Source of the DNA: Neofamilia sp964346535
GTDB lineage: Bacteria; Bacillota; Clostridia; Tissierellales; Peptoniphilaceae
NCBI GenBank assembly: GCA_964346535.1
Contig: CAYFUN010000005.1
Coordinates: forward strand, 1-55,859
Reading direction: 5' to 3'
DNA length: 55,859 nucleotides
Below are positions 36,753 to 45,332 of this stretch, piece by piece. The first letter of the stretch is position 1; the number at the start of each line of letters is the position of its first letter. A program made the translations under genes and the position numbers. Under the pieces are notes generated by a model. The model saw only the letters and a program-made list of their open reading frames with translations, searched no databases and had not been told where the DNA came from.

Positions 36753-38531
36753 ATGGCTTATTTTATAGACGAAAGAACTTTAGAAGAAATTAGAGATAGG
36801 GCAGACATAGTCGATGTAATTTCCCAGTATATGGATTTAAAAAAAGCTGGAGCAAATTATAAGGGCCTATGTCCTTTTCATGGTGAAAAAACTCCGTCCT
36901 TTACAGTTTCTCCTCAAAAACAAATCTACAAGTGTTTTGGCTGCGGGGAAGGAGGAAACGTAATTAGCTTTGTTATGAAAATGGAAGGCCTATCCTTTCC
37001 TGAAGCCTGTCAAAGATTGGGAGACCAATATGGAGTAGAAATTCATTCTAAGGGCAGCATAGACAACAGCTACCAGGACATGCTAAATGAAATGTATACA
37101 ATGACCAGGGATGTAGCTGCCTATTATATGAAAAACCTTACAGTTGCCAAAGAACCTTTAAAGTATTTAAAAAATAGAAATATTGGCCCAAGTGGCATTA
37201 AAAGATTTGGCCTAGGCTATGCAAAAGATTCTTGGGACGACCTAGTGAATTATTTAAAGGCCCAAGGCTACGATCTTGAAATGGCTTTTAAGGCTGGCTT
37301 AATTGGAAAAAACAAATCTGGATCTTATTATGACTTTTATAAAAATAGAATTATCTTTCCAATTATTGATACCAAGTCCAGGGTTTTAGGTTTTGGAGCC
37401 AGAGCCATGGGCGATGAAATGCCTAAGTATATAAATACAGCAGACTCACCAATTTATAACAAGGGCAGGACAATTTATGGCCTAAATCGAATGGAAAAGC
37501 ACAAAAAGTTAGACAGATTAATTTTGTGTGAAGGCTATATTGATGTAATAGCCTTAGACCTAGCTGGAGTTAAAGGATCAGTTGCATCTTTAGGAACAGC
37601 TTTTACTCCTGACCAGGCTAAACTTTTGAGAAAGTACACAGACAACTTATATATTTCCTATGACGGAGATCAGGCAGGAAGAACTGCCATAAAAAGAGCC
37701 TTAAAGGTTTTGCATTCCTTAGATTGGGACGCATCTGTAGTCCTTTTACCTAGGGACCTGGACCCAGATTCATTTATTCAAGAAGAGGGACCTATCAAGT
37801 ACGAAAGCCAACTTAAAGGAGCCAAGTCAGGTTATAACTTTTTAATTGACGACTACAAGGCCAGCTTAAACTTAGATGAAATTGACGACCAAGTGAAGTT
37901 AATAAAATATATTGGCGGCATTATAAAAACTATAAAGAGCCCAATAGAAAGAGAATTGCAGATAAAAAAATTATCAGCAGACTTTGATGTTTCAGTAGAG
38001 GCCATAAAGGCAGAAATTTTTACTGGCTCAGGCAGCCAGCCTAGGACAAATAATGTTAGACCTGTAAAGAGGTCAGAAAAAATAAACTTGTCTCAAAAAG
38101 ACAAGGACATTATAGAAATATTCAAACTGATGATGGACGACAAGGAACTTTTTTTGGAATTTTCAAAGACCTTGGATCCTTCTATGATTGACAACAAAAA
38201 ACTAAAGGAGGTCTACCAGTCTATTAAGTCAAGTTTTGCTGAAGAAGAAAACTTAGACAAGGGCACAGTCTTGCAATATTTGAAAAATAATTATATAATT
38301 GATGAGTTTTTATACGCTGAATTAGCCAAAGATGGTTTAGAATTTTCACAAGTTGACAAAAAACAACTAGTTGAAGAAATGATTGACAGGCTAATAGAAA
38401 CAGACTCTATTAATTCTAGAAAAGATCTTGTAGAGAGAATTAGAATATTAGAAACCAAGGACAACAAAAGTCCAGATGAAGTTGAACTTTTAAATGACTT
38501 AATAAACAAGCTTATAAATATAAATTTGTAG
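36753..38531 (+). CDS. dnaG: DNA primase
   Basis: 592 residues. CHC2-type zinc site C40, H43, C61, C64, then the catalytic Toprim domain (LCEGYIDVIALDLAG, SYDGDQAGR) and a C-terminal helicase-binding domain. It makes RNA primers for replication. It is followed 25 bases later by rpoD, giving the dnaG-sigA pair of the macromolecular synthesis operon. Confidence 0.97.
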   Translation: MAYFIDERTLEEIRDRADIVDVISQYMDLKKAGANYKGLCPFHGEKTPSFTVSPQKQIYKCFGCGEGGNVISFVMKMEGLSFPEACQRLGDQYGVEIHSKGSIDNSYQDMLNEMYTMTRDVAAYYMKNLTVAKEPLKYLKNRNIGPSGIKRFGLGYAKDSWDDLVNYLKAQGYDLEMAFKAGLIGKNKSGSYYDFYKNRIIFPIIDTKSRVLGFGARAMGDEMPKYINTADSPIYNKGRTIYGLNRMEKHKKLDRLILCEGYIDVIALDLAGVKGSVASLGTAFTPDQAKLLRKYTDNLYISYDGDQAGRTAIKRALKVLHSLDWDASVVLLPRDLDPDSFIQEEGPIKYESQLKGAKSGYNFLIDDYKASLNLDEIDDQVKLIKYIGGIIKTIKSPIERELQIKKLSADFDVSVEAIKAEIFTGSGSQPRTNNVRPVKRSEKINLSQKDKDIIEIFKLMMDDKELFLEFSKTLDPSMIDNKKLKEVYQSIKSSFAEEENLDKGTVLQYLKNNYIIDEFLYAELAKDGLEFSQVDKKQLVEEMIDRLIETDSINSRKDLVERIRILETKDNKSPDEVELLNDLINKLININL

Positions 38532-38556
38532 TCTTAGACTAAAGCGAGGGAATACT

Positions 38557-39708
38557 ATGACAGATACGAAAGAATTACTTGAAGAGAACAGAGAATTAGG
38601 AGAAGTTTTGGAAGGGCTTATTAAGGCAGGCAAGGACAAGGGCTACTTGACCTACGAAGATGTGGCCAAGGCCTACGAAGACCAAGAAGATTTAGACACC
38701 GAAACAATAAATTCTGTTTATGAAAGACTTGAAAAAGAACAAATAGATATAATGACAGAGAACGAAGCTGAAGAAGAGGATATTGAAATTGATATCGATG
38801 TCGATGTGGATATAAATGATGAAGACGATGACGAAGAAATCAATATAGAAGACGAAGACTTGTCTGTTCCTGCAGGTATTTCAGTAGACGACCCTGTTAG
38901 AATGTATTTAAAAGAAATCGGGAAAGTCGACTTGCTTACTGCAGAAGAAGAAGTTGAACTTGCCAAGGCCATTGAAGCTGGCGACCAATTTGCTAAACAA
39001 AGACTAGCTGAAGCCAACCTAAGACTTGTTGTGTCTATAGCAAAGAGATATGTAGGCAGGGGCATGATGCTCTTAGACCTTATCCAAGAAGGTAACCTTG
39101 GCCTAATGAAGGCTGTAGAAAAATTTGACTACAGAAAGGGCTTTAAGTTTTCAACCTATGCAACTTGGTGGATAAGACAGGCTATTACCAGAGCCATTGC
39201 CGACCAAGCAAGGACTATTAGAATTCCAGTCCACATGGTGGAAACTATTAATAAACTTGTAAGAACTCAAAGAAAACTAATAGTAAAACTTGGTAGAGAC
39301 CCACTACCAGAAGAAATTGCCAAGGAAATGGGCATAGATGAAGCCAAGGTCCATGAGATTTTAAAAATTGCCCAAGAACCAGTTTCTCTAGAAACACCAA
39401 TTGGCGAAGAAGAAGACTCTCACCTTGGAGACTTTATTCCAGATGATGAAATAGTTTCTCCATCAGATGCAGCTTCCTTTACTCTTTTAAAAGAACAATT
39501 AACAGAAGTTTTGGATACTTTAAATGAAAGAGAAAAGAAGGTTTTAATTTTAAGATTTGGCCTAGAAGACGGCAGGTCAAGGACCCTAGAAGAAGTTGGC
39601 AAGGAATTTGATGTCACTAGAGAGAGAATAAGACAAATAGAAGCCAAGGCTTTAAGAAAGTTAAGACATCCAAGTAGAAGTAAAAAACTTAAAGACTATT
39701 TAGAATAA
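38557..39708 (+). CDS. rpoD: Primary sigma factor RpoD (SigA)
   Basis: 383 residues. Region 1.1 at the start, region 2 (MYLKEIGKVDLLTAEEEVELAKAIE, YATWWIRQAITRAI), region 3 and region 4 with the helix-turn-helix (TLEEVGKEFDVTRERIRQIE). Between regions 1.1 and 1.2, residues 68-101 are almost entirely acidic (Asp/Glu/Ile/Asn), longer and more repetitive than I recall for SigA of Bacillus. The promoters found here (TTGAAA/TATAAT types) fit this sigma factor. Confidence 0.98.
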   Translation: MTDTKELLEENRELGEVLEGLIKAGKDKGYLTYEDVAKAYEDQEDLDTETINSVYERLEKEQIDIMTENEAEEEDIEIDIDVDVDINDEDDDEEINIEDEDLSVPAGISVDDPVRMYLKEIGKVDLLTAEEEVELAKAIEAGDQFAKQRLAEANLRLVVSIAKRYVGRGMMLLDLIQEGNLGLMKAVEKFDYRKGFKFSTYATWWIRQAITRAIADQARTIRIPVHMVETINKLVRTQRKLIVKLGRDPLPEEIAKEMGIDEAKVHEILKIAQEPVSLETPIGEEEDSHLGDFIPDDEIVSPSDAASFTLLKEQLTEVLDTLNEREKKVLILRFGLEDGRSRTLEEVGKEFDVTRERIRQIEAKALRKLRHPSRSKKLKDYLE

Positions 39709-39723
39709 AGATTAGTTAGAATA

Positions 39724-40416
39724 ATGAAAAAACTTATTTTAGACGAAAGACTAGCAGCAATTGTTGACCTAGTTGGAAAGGCTGACACAGTAGTAGATGT
39801 TGGCTGCGACCATGGCTATGTAGCAAATTATTTAGTAGAGGAAAACCTGGCCGAGAAAGTTTATGCCACTGACATCTCAGAACCATCTTTGAGAAAAAAC
39901 GAAAGATTTGCCTACAGTAGAGGCAATGACCAAAAAGTAATTTCTCTTTTAGGCGATGGCCTTGTCCCACTTAGAGACAAGGATTTTGACCTAGTTATTA
40001 TAGCAGGCATGGGTGGAGACCTAATAATAAAAATTCTTAAAGAGTCCTTTGACCTAGTTAAGGCCAAAACCCTAATCTTGCAACCAATGACCCAAAGAGA
40101 TTCAGTTAGAAAATTTCTAGTAGCAAATGGTTTCAAAATCGAGAGAGAAGCCATAGTTAGAGACAAAAATAAATTTTATGAAATAATGAAATTTGTGCCT
40201 GGGCAAGACCAAGGATCTAGCTGTGACTATTTATTTGGTCAAAATCTTTTAGAAGAAAAAAATCCAGTGCTAAGAGAATATTTGGATCTTCTTTTAGAAA
40301 AAACCGAAAACTATATAAGTAAGGCCAGCCAGTCTCAAAGTCCAAAGGCCATAAAGAGAAGGGAAAACCTAGAGAGACAAGCTAAACTTTATAAGGAGCT
40401 ATTAGATGACTATTAA
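39724..40416 (+). CDS. trmK: tRNA (adenine(22)-N1)-methyltransferase TrmK
   Basis: 230 residues. SAM-binding motif VVDVGCDHGYVANYLV and the family pattern LILQPMTQRDSVRKFL identify TrmK (YqfN), which methylates A22 of tRNAs. It follows rpoD by 15 bases without a terminator, so is probably co-transcribed. Its end overlaps the next gene by 11 bases. The trmK-nif3 pair is conserved in Firmicutes. Confidence 0.94.
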   Translation: MKKLILDERLAAIVDLVGKADTVVDVGCDHGYVANYLVEENLAEKVYATDISEPSLRKNERFAYSRGNDQKVISLLGDGLVPLRDKDFDLVIIAGMGGDLIIKILKESFDLVKAKTLILQPMTQRDSVRKFLVANGFKIEREAIVRDKNKFYEIMKFVPGQDQGSSCDYLFGQNLLEEKNPVLREYLDLLLEKTENYISKASQSQSPKAIKRRENLERQAKLYKELLDDY

Positions 40417-41167
40417 AATTTCAGAACTTATAGATTATATAGAAGCCCTTGCGCCATTAAATAGCCAAGAAGACTGGGACAACTGCGGCCTGCAAGTTGG
40501 AGACAGACAAGCTGACCTCAAGGGAGTTTTGCTGGCTATGGACCTAACAGACAAGGCAGTTGATAAGGCTCTAGCAGAGGGAAAAAATTTAATTGTATGC
40601 CACCACCCGTTTTTCTTTAATGAAATAAAAAAGATTGACTTTGCAAGCTATAAGGGAGCTTTAATAAAAAAACTAATTGACAATTCAATCACTGTTTACT
40701 CAGCCCACACAAATTTAGACAAGGCTGTAGGTGGAGTAAATTATGCTCTTGCAGCAAAGTTTCCACTGATAAAGTTAGAAAACATATCCCAGTACTTTGA
40801 AGGTGAAATTGGAACACTTGGCGAGATAGAAGAACTTTCTCTTGGAGACTTTAAAAAAATTTTAGATGAAAACTTTAAGGACTATAAAATCTATGGCAGA
40901 GACAAGGATAAAATTAAAAAGCTGGCCTTTATAGGAGGCTCAGGTGCCTTTGGAATAAAGTTAGCCAAGGCCCTAGGCTGTGACGCTTTAATAACAGCAG
41001 ATATTAAACACCACGATGGCCAACTTGCCTATGAAGAAGACTTGCTTCTAGTAGACCTAGGTCATTTCCAATCAGAATTTCCAGTTTTATATTCTTTAAA
41101 AAATTCAATTGAAGAAGACTTTAAAGACTTGCCTGTAGATATTTTTACAGACCCAGTATTTTTTTAA
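40406..41167 (+). CDS. Nif3-like dinuclear metal center protein
   Basis: 253 residues of the NIF3/YqfO family. Metal ligands are in VCHHPFFF, SAHTNLDKAVGG and the C-terminal GHFQSEF. It lacks the central insertion domain (about 110-120 residues) that makes Bacillus YqfO longer. The family has been linked to GTP cyclohydrolase-like or metal-handling activity, but no firm function is established. Translation is coupled to trmK by overlap. Confidence 0.9.
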   Translation: MTIKISELIDYIEALAPLNSQEDWDNCGLQVGDRQADLKGVLLAMDLTDKAVDKALAEGKNLIVCHHPFFFNEIKKIDFASYKGALIKKLIDNSITVYSAHTNLDKAVGGVNYALAAKFPLIKLENISQYFEGEIGTLGEIEELSLGDFKKILDENFKDYKIYGRDKDKIKKLAFIGGSGAFGIKLAKALGCDALITADIKHHDGQLAYEEDLLLVDLGHFQSEFPVLYSLKNSIEEDFKDLPVDIFTDPVFF

Positions 41168-41183
41168 AAATGTAGATACACAG

Positions 41184-41210
41184 AGCTTGGCCAAGGCCAG
41201 GCTTTTTTAT
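41184..41210 (+). terminator. Terminator ending the dnaG-nif3 operon
   Basis: AGCTTGGCC and GGCCAGGCT form a 9-pair stem, then six T. Confidence 0.85.
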
Positions 41211-41231
41211 TTTATTAATCAAGTCCCTGTA

Positions 41232-41260
41232 TTGAGGAGATTTATAATATTTGCTATAAT
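41232..41260 (+). promoter_or_regulatory. Promoter of purD
   Basis: TTGAGG, 17-base spacer, TATAAT with an extended TGC before it. No leader structure was seen between it and purD. Confidence 0.8.
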
Positions 41261-41301
41261 AAAAAAGAGAAAAAAGTTGTTTGTTAATTTTGGGAGGACT
41301 T

Positions 41302-42954
41302 ATGAAAATTTTAATTGTCGGTTCTGGTGCAAGAGAACATGCCATTGGAGAAAAAATAAGCCAGTCACCCTTGTGTGATAAAATTTATTTTGCTCCAGGC
41401 AATGGCGGCACTGGACAAGTAGGAGAAAATGTCGATATTAAAGTTACTGACCTTGACGGTCTAGTAGCCTTTGCAGAAAAAAATAAAATTGACTTTACCA
41501 TTGTCGGTCCAGAAGACCCACTAAACCTAGGCCTAGTTGATGCCTTTGAAGACAGAGGTCTAAAAATATTTGGACCAAGAAAAGAAGCTGCAAAGCTAGA
41601 AGGGTCTAAGGCCTTTGCCAAAGACTTTATGGTTAGACATAATATTGCAACTGGCCAGTATATAGAAACATCAAATCTTAACCAGGCCATTGACTTTACA
41701 AAAAAACTTTTAGAAGAATCATCTAAGGCTGTTATTAAAGCAGATGGTCTTTGTGCAGGCAAGGGAGTTTTTATTGTAGACAATCTTTCTGACGGAGAAA
41801 AGTACTTAAGAAGAATTTTAAAAACTGGAGACTATGGAATAAAGAAAGTAATTATTGAAGAGTTTCTCGAAGGCTTTGAAATGAGTTTAATTGCCTTTGT
41901 AGACAACCATACAATAAAAATGCTTCCAACATCCAAGGACCATAAAAATATTTTTGACAAGGACCAAGGTCTAAACACAGGTGGCATGGGAACCTATAGC
42001 CCTAACATCCAAGCAAGTCCCTACCTAGCTGACCTTGAAGATCAAATACTAAATCCATTTTTAAAGGGCATCCAAGCTGACAAAATGGACTTTAGAGGAG
42101 TAATTTTTATTGGCCTAATGATTACAGCAGATGGCATTAAGGTTTTAGAATTTAACACTCGCTTTGGAGATCCTGAAACTCAATCAATATTAAATAGACT
42201 GGACTCAGACCTTTTAGATCTTATGATAAAAACCAGCGAAGATAAATTAGCTGAGGCTGACCTTGTCTTTAATGACAAAAAAGTTTTGACTTTAATTTTA
42301 GCATCAGCAGGATACCCAGAAGCTTACGAAAAAGGTTTTGAAATTTCAGGCCTTGACAAGCTTGAAGGCGTAAAAGTTTATCATGCAGGAACTAAACTTG
42401 AAGGAGACAAACTTGTGACAGCAGGAGGCAGGGTCCTTTCAATAGTTGCCATAGAAGATTCCTTTGAGGAGGCAATTAATAAGGCCTACAAGGCAGCAGA
42501 GACAATTGACTTTGAAGGCAAGTACTATAGAACAGACATTGGCCCTCAAGTTCAAAGATTTTATATAGAAGAAGAGCTTGGAGACTTTAAGGAAGTTGCA
42601 AGTATTTTAGAAAAAAATAAGCTTGATAAGACTAAAATCAAAGTCTACTCAAGATACGACTACGAAAATCTAAATGAAGAAGCTGGAGAAGACCTTTGTA
42701 AAAAAGTAGCTGGAGATAAAAAATATTTTTATAATTCTTCTGCCTTTGATTTACAAAAATCTTTTGATAAGGGCCTTGTAGTTAACTTAAACAAGCCAGC
42801 TGACTTTGAAAATATATATTTAGAAAAATCCTTGGTCTTTGCTTGTGACAAAGATTTTAATAAGCTTGACCTTATAAATTTAAAGAAGGCCTTGCTAAGA
42901 GACCTTAATGGATCAGATGGAAAACTTTTAGGAGTCCCAACAAAAATCTCTTAA
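41302..42954 (+). CDS. purD: Phosphoribosylamine-glycine ligase with C-terminal PurL-N-like extension
   Basis: 550 residues; PurD proteins are normally about 420. Residues 1-414 are a complete ATP-grasp GAR synthetase (GSGAREHAI, KADGLCAGKGV, NTGGMGTYSP, EFNTRFGDPETQ, YYRTDIG). After G414 an extra 136 residues begin VQRFYIEEE and contain SRYDYENL (450-457) and LQKSFDKGLVVNL (484-496). These align in order with the N-terminal domain of the PurL in this window (RLYDIESS at 43-50, LQDSFDKYLCVNL at 79-91). The extension therefore looks like a PurL N-terminal (PurS-like) domain fused to PurD. GGGAGG precedes ATG 41302; the TTG at 41281 is rejected. The gene is monocistronic. Confidence 0.95.
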   Translation: MKILIVGSGAREHAIGEKISQSPLCDKIYFAPGNGGTGQVGENVDIKVTDLDGLVAFAEKNKIDFTIVGPEDPLNLGLVDAFEDRGLKIFGPRKEAAKLEGSKAFAKDFMVRHNIATGQYIETSNLNQAIDFTKKLLEESSKAVIKADGLCAGKGVFIVDNLSDGEKYLRRILKTGDYGIKKVIIEEFLEGFEMSLIAFVDNHTIKMLPTSKDHKNIFDKDQGLNTGGMGTYSPNIQASPYLADLEDQILNPFLKGIQADKMDFRGVIFIGLMITADGIKVLEFNTRFGDPETQSILNRLDSDLLDLMIKTSEDKLAEADLVFNDKKVLTLILASAGYPEAYEKGFEISGLDKLEGVKVYHAGTKLEGDKLVTAGGRVLSIVAIEDSFEEAINKAYKAAETIDFEGKYYRTDIGPQVQRFYIEEELGDFKEVASILEKNKLDKTKIKVYSRYDYENLNEEAGEDLCKKVAGDKKYFYNSSAFDLQKSFDKGLVVNLNKPADFENIYLEKSLVFACDKDFNKLDLINLKKALLRDLNGSDGKLLGVPTKIS

Positions 42955-42958
42955 AGCC

Positions 42959-42987
42959 TTGCTAAAGAGAAAAATTTAAAATATAAT
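42959..42987 (+). promoter_or_regulatory. Promoter of rnpB
   Basis: TTGCTA and TATAAT with a 17-base spacer; the RNA begins 8 bases after the -10. Confidence 0.75.
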
Positions 42988-42994
42988 AAGAAAA

Positions 42995-43303
42995 GAGTAA
43001 ACTGACTAATCGCGCGAAAGTGAGGAAAGTCCGTGCTCCAATAATAGGTGCTGGATAACGTCCAGTAGGGGCGACCCTAAGGCTAGTGCAACAGAGATAT
43101 ACCGCCTTATATAAGGTAAGGGTGGAAAGGTGAGGTAAGAGCTCACCAGCATATAAGAGATTATATGGCTATGTAAACCCCACCTGGAGCAAGATCAAAT
43201 GGGGCAAGTAATTGTCAGATGGTAGATCGCATGAACTTATTGGCAACAATAAGGCTAGATTAATGATTAGATAATACAGAACACGGCTTATAGGTTTACT
43301 CTT
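42995..43303 (+). ncRNA. rnpB: RNase P RNA, type A
   Basis: Catalytic RNA of RNase P, which trims tRNA 5' leaders. Conserved blocks are GAGGAAAGTCCGTGCTCC, ACAGAGATATACCGCC, AGGGTGGAAAGGTGAGGTAA, GCAAGATCAAATGGGG and ACAGAACACGGCTTATAG. Helix P1 pairs GAGTAAAC (42995-43002) with GTTTACTC (43294-43301) and is followed by six T, so P1 also serves as terminator. The layout is the ancestral A type rather than the Bacillus B type. Ends are estimated from P1. Confidence 0.95.
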
Positions 43304-43321
43304 TTTTGTGAAAAAACAATG

Positions 43322-43368
43322 AAAAGTTACGAAATGTTTACAATTTTAACCATTTTGTAACTTTTTTT
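43322..43368 (+). terminator. Long hairpin with T tract after rnpB
   Basis: AAAAGTTACGAAATG pairs with CATTTTGTAACTTTT (15 pairs, one wobble) around a 14-base A/T loop, with T residues after. It is a second terminator behind rnpB, or an element insulating the next promoter, whose -35 starts 2 bases later. Confidence 0.8.
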
Positions 43369-43369
43369 C

Positions 43370-43398
43370 TTGCATTAAGCAAATCTTTAGTCTATAAT
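43370..43398 (+). promoter_or_regulatory. Promoter of the NlpC/P60 gene
   Basis: TTGCAT, 17-base spacer, TATAAT. Confidence 0.8.
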
Positions 43399-43439
43399 TT
43401 TATTAGTTATTAGAAGTATAGAGAAAAGGAGTGCTTAAG

Positions 43440-44513
43440 TTGCAAAAACGCAATTTTAAAGTTCCAGTAGGCCTTGCTGTTACATTGGTAATAGGCCTAG
43501 TAGGATTTAAAGATACGGGAATTTTTGTAAATAACTTCAACGCAAAACTTAATAACGGAACAGAAATTTCTTATAGCCCTAACGACAGGGCTGAAATAAC
43601 AGGTGAAGGTGCCAGCAAAACAACTTATAAGGTTGAAGCTGACGGCAATACTTTCTATGTACCAAAAGAAAGCCTTTTAAAGGTTGACAATGGAGTTAAG
43701 GGTTACACTGTTATTAAAAATACAACTTTATATGATGAAAATGACCAAGTAATTAGAGTACTTGCTAGTAATGAGTATTTAAAATTTCTTGAAAGTAGAG
43801 GAGATAAAGACCTTGTCCTAACTGAAGACGGTCTTAAAGGTCTTGTAAAAAAAGATACTTGCTTAGATCCAGATAGAATTAGAAACTTAGTTATCGGAAA
43901 AGCTACTGAGGATTTATTTTTAGATAACGGTATGAACAGTTTTTCTCTTAACCAAGGCGATTCTATTAAGGTTGCATGGTTTGAAGAAGACTACTATATA
44001 GTTTTCGACGACAACCAAAACAAATATCAAGTAGCAAAAGACAAAATTTCTATCTACACCAAGGAAGAAACTTTAGTTGAAAAAATTAAAAGAACAACTT
44101 ATGAAAAACCACTAAGCCTAAGTGCTGAAAGTGCTGGCATAGTTGAAAAAATTATTGACAAGGCCTATACCCTAATTGGCAGCCCATATGTTTATGGAGA
44201 TGCTGGTAAAGTAGGTTATGACTGTTCAGGTATGATTTATTCACTAATGGGTGAATTTACCGACAAAAAATTACCTAGAACATCAAAGGATATGGCCGAA
44301 GTAGGAGAACTTGTTTTTGAAGAAGATTTAGAGCCAGGAGATTTCTTATTCTTCACTAGCAAGGGTGGCAGTGTTATTAACCACGTTGCCCTTTATGTTG
44401 GTGGCGGAAAAATGATTCACGCTTCAAACTCTGCAAAGAGTATAATTGAAACTCCAATAGATTCATATTATTTCAAAAACTGTTTTTCACATGCAAGAAG
44501 AGTATTAAACTAA
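43440..44513 (+). CDS. Secreted NlpC/P60 cell-wall endopeptidase
   Basis: 357 residues from TTG 43440, 8 bases after GGAG; the GTG at 43431 overlaps that site. The N-terminal hydrophobic segment (about 10-25) is a signal peptide or anchor. The middle (about 40-215) may hold SH3-like wall-binding modules (two strand-rich stretches), not firmly recognised. The C-terminal papain-like domain has C262 in YDCSGMIYS and H315 in INHVALYVG. It would cleave peptidoglycan stem peptides outside the cell. Monocistronic. Confidence 0.9.
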   Translation: MQKRNFKVPVGLAVTLVIGLVGFKDTGIFVNNFNAKLNNGTEISYSPNDRAEITGEGASKTTYKVEADGNTFYVPKESLLKVDNGVKGYTVIKNTTLYDENDQVIRVLASNEYLKFLESRGDKDLVLTEDGLKGLVKKDTCLDPDRIRNLVIGKATEDLFLDNGMNSFSLNQGDSIKVAWFEEDYYIVFDDNQNKYQVAKDKISIYTKEETLVEKIKRTTYEKPLSLSAESAGIVEKIIDKAYTLIGSPYVYGDAGKVGYDCSGMIYSLMGEFTDKKLPRTSKDMAEVGELVFEEDLEPGDFLFFTSKGGSVINHVALYVGGGKMIHASNSAKSIIETPIDSYYFKNCFSHARRVLN

Positions 44514-44539
44514 TAACTAGAAAAATTTATAAAAATTTT

Positions 44540-44571
44540 AGTCCTTAACCTTGAGTTAGGGACTTTTTTTG
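44540..44571 (+). terminator. Terminator after the NlpC/P60 gene
   Basis: AGTCCTTAAC pairs with GTTAGGGACT (one wobble), followed by T residues. Confidence 0.85.
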
Positions 44572-44621
44572 TTTAGATTGTATTATAGAAAATCGGGTAA
44601 ATTTGTGATGAGGTGATTTGT

Positions 44622-45323
44622 TTGTCTTATGTAGAGCTAAAAAATGTTTCAAAAATTTATACCATGGGCGAAAACAAAATTGTTGCTAACAATGATATAA
44701 GTTTCGACATAGATGAAAGAGATTTTAATGTAATAGTTGGCGCCTCTGGTGCTGGCAAGTCTACAATTTTAAATATATTAGGAGGCATGGATAGGCCCAC
44801 CCAGGGAGATGTTTTTGTTGACGGCCAAAACATTGCAAAATTTTCAGAAAAAGAATTAATTAAGTACAGGAGATATGACGTAGGTTTTGTCTTTCAATTT
44901 TATAATCTAGTTCCAAACCTTACAACCTTAGAAAATGTTGAACTTGCGACAGAACTTTCTAAGTCTCCTTTAGATGCCAGAGAAGTATTAGAACAAGTTG
45001 GTCTGTCTGATAGGCTCAACAACTTTCCATCTCAACTTTCAGGTGGAGAGCAACAAAGGGCAGCCATAGCCAGGGCCATAGCAAAAAACCCAAAACTTTT
45101 ACTTTGTGACGAACCAACTGGAGCCTTAGACTATCACACTGGCAAGCAAATTTTAAAACTTCTTCACTCTACAATTGAAAAATTTAATTCAACAGTTATA
45201 GTTATTACCCACAACAAGGCTATAGCTCCAATGGCAGACAAGTTAATAGAAATAGCAGACGCAAGGGTAAGAGATATTTCAACAAACGACAACCCACAAT
45301 CAATTGATTTAATAGAATGGTAG
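44622..45323 (+). CDS. ABC transporter ATP-binding protein (MacB/LolD/FtsE group)
   Basis: 233 residues from TTG 44622, placed by GAGGTGAT (44610-44617). Walker A GASGAGKST, signature LSGGEQQR, Walker B LLCDEPTGALD and H-loop ITHN are complete. This group couples ATP hydrolysis to FtsX-like permeases rather than to solute uptake. It is 9 bases upstream of such a permease, so the two form an exporter or mechanotransmission pair. Substrate unknown. Confidence 0.93.
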   Translation: MSYVELKNVSKIYTMGENKIVANNDISFDIDERDFNVIVGASGAGKSTILNILGGMDRPTQGDVFVDGQNIAKFSEKELIKYRRYDVGFVFQFYNLVPNLTTLENVELATELSKSPLDAREVLEQVGLSDRLNNFPSQLSGGEQQRAAIARAIAKNPKLLLCDEPTGALDYHTGKQILKLLHSTIEKFNSTVIVITHNKAIAPMADKLIEIADARVRDISTNDNPQSIDLIEW

Positions 45324-45332
45324 TTTTAATTA

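Noticed and set aside
38718..39065. A Ser/Thr/Ile-rich minus-strand frame in rpoD
   Set aside because: It is the complement of the acidic GAC/GAA/GAT-rich segment of RpoD and carries no independent gene signal.
42541..42954. The long PurD tail as a fused PurN, PurM or other standard pur enzyme
   Set aside because: It lacks their motifs and is only 136 residues; the ordered matches are to the PurL N-terminal domain.
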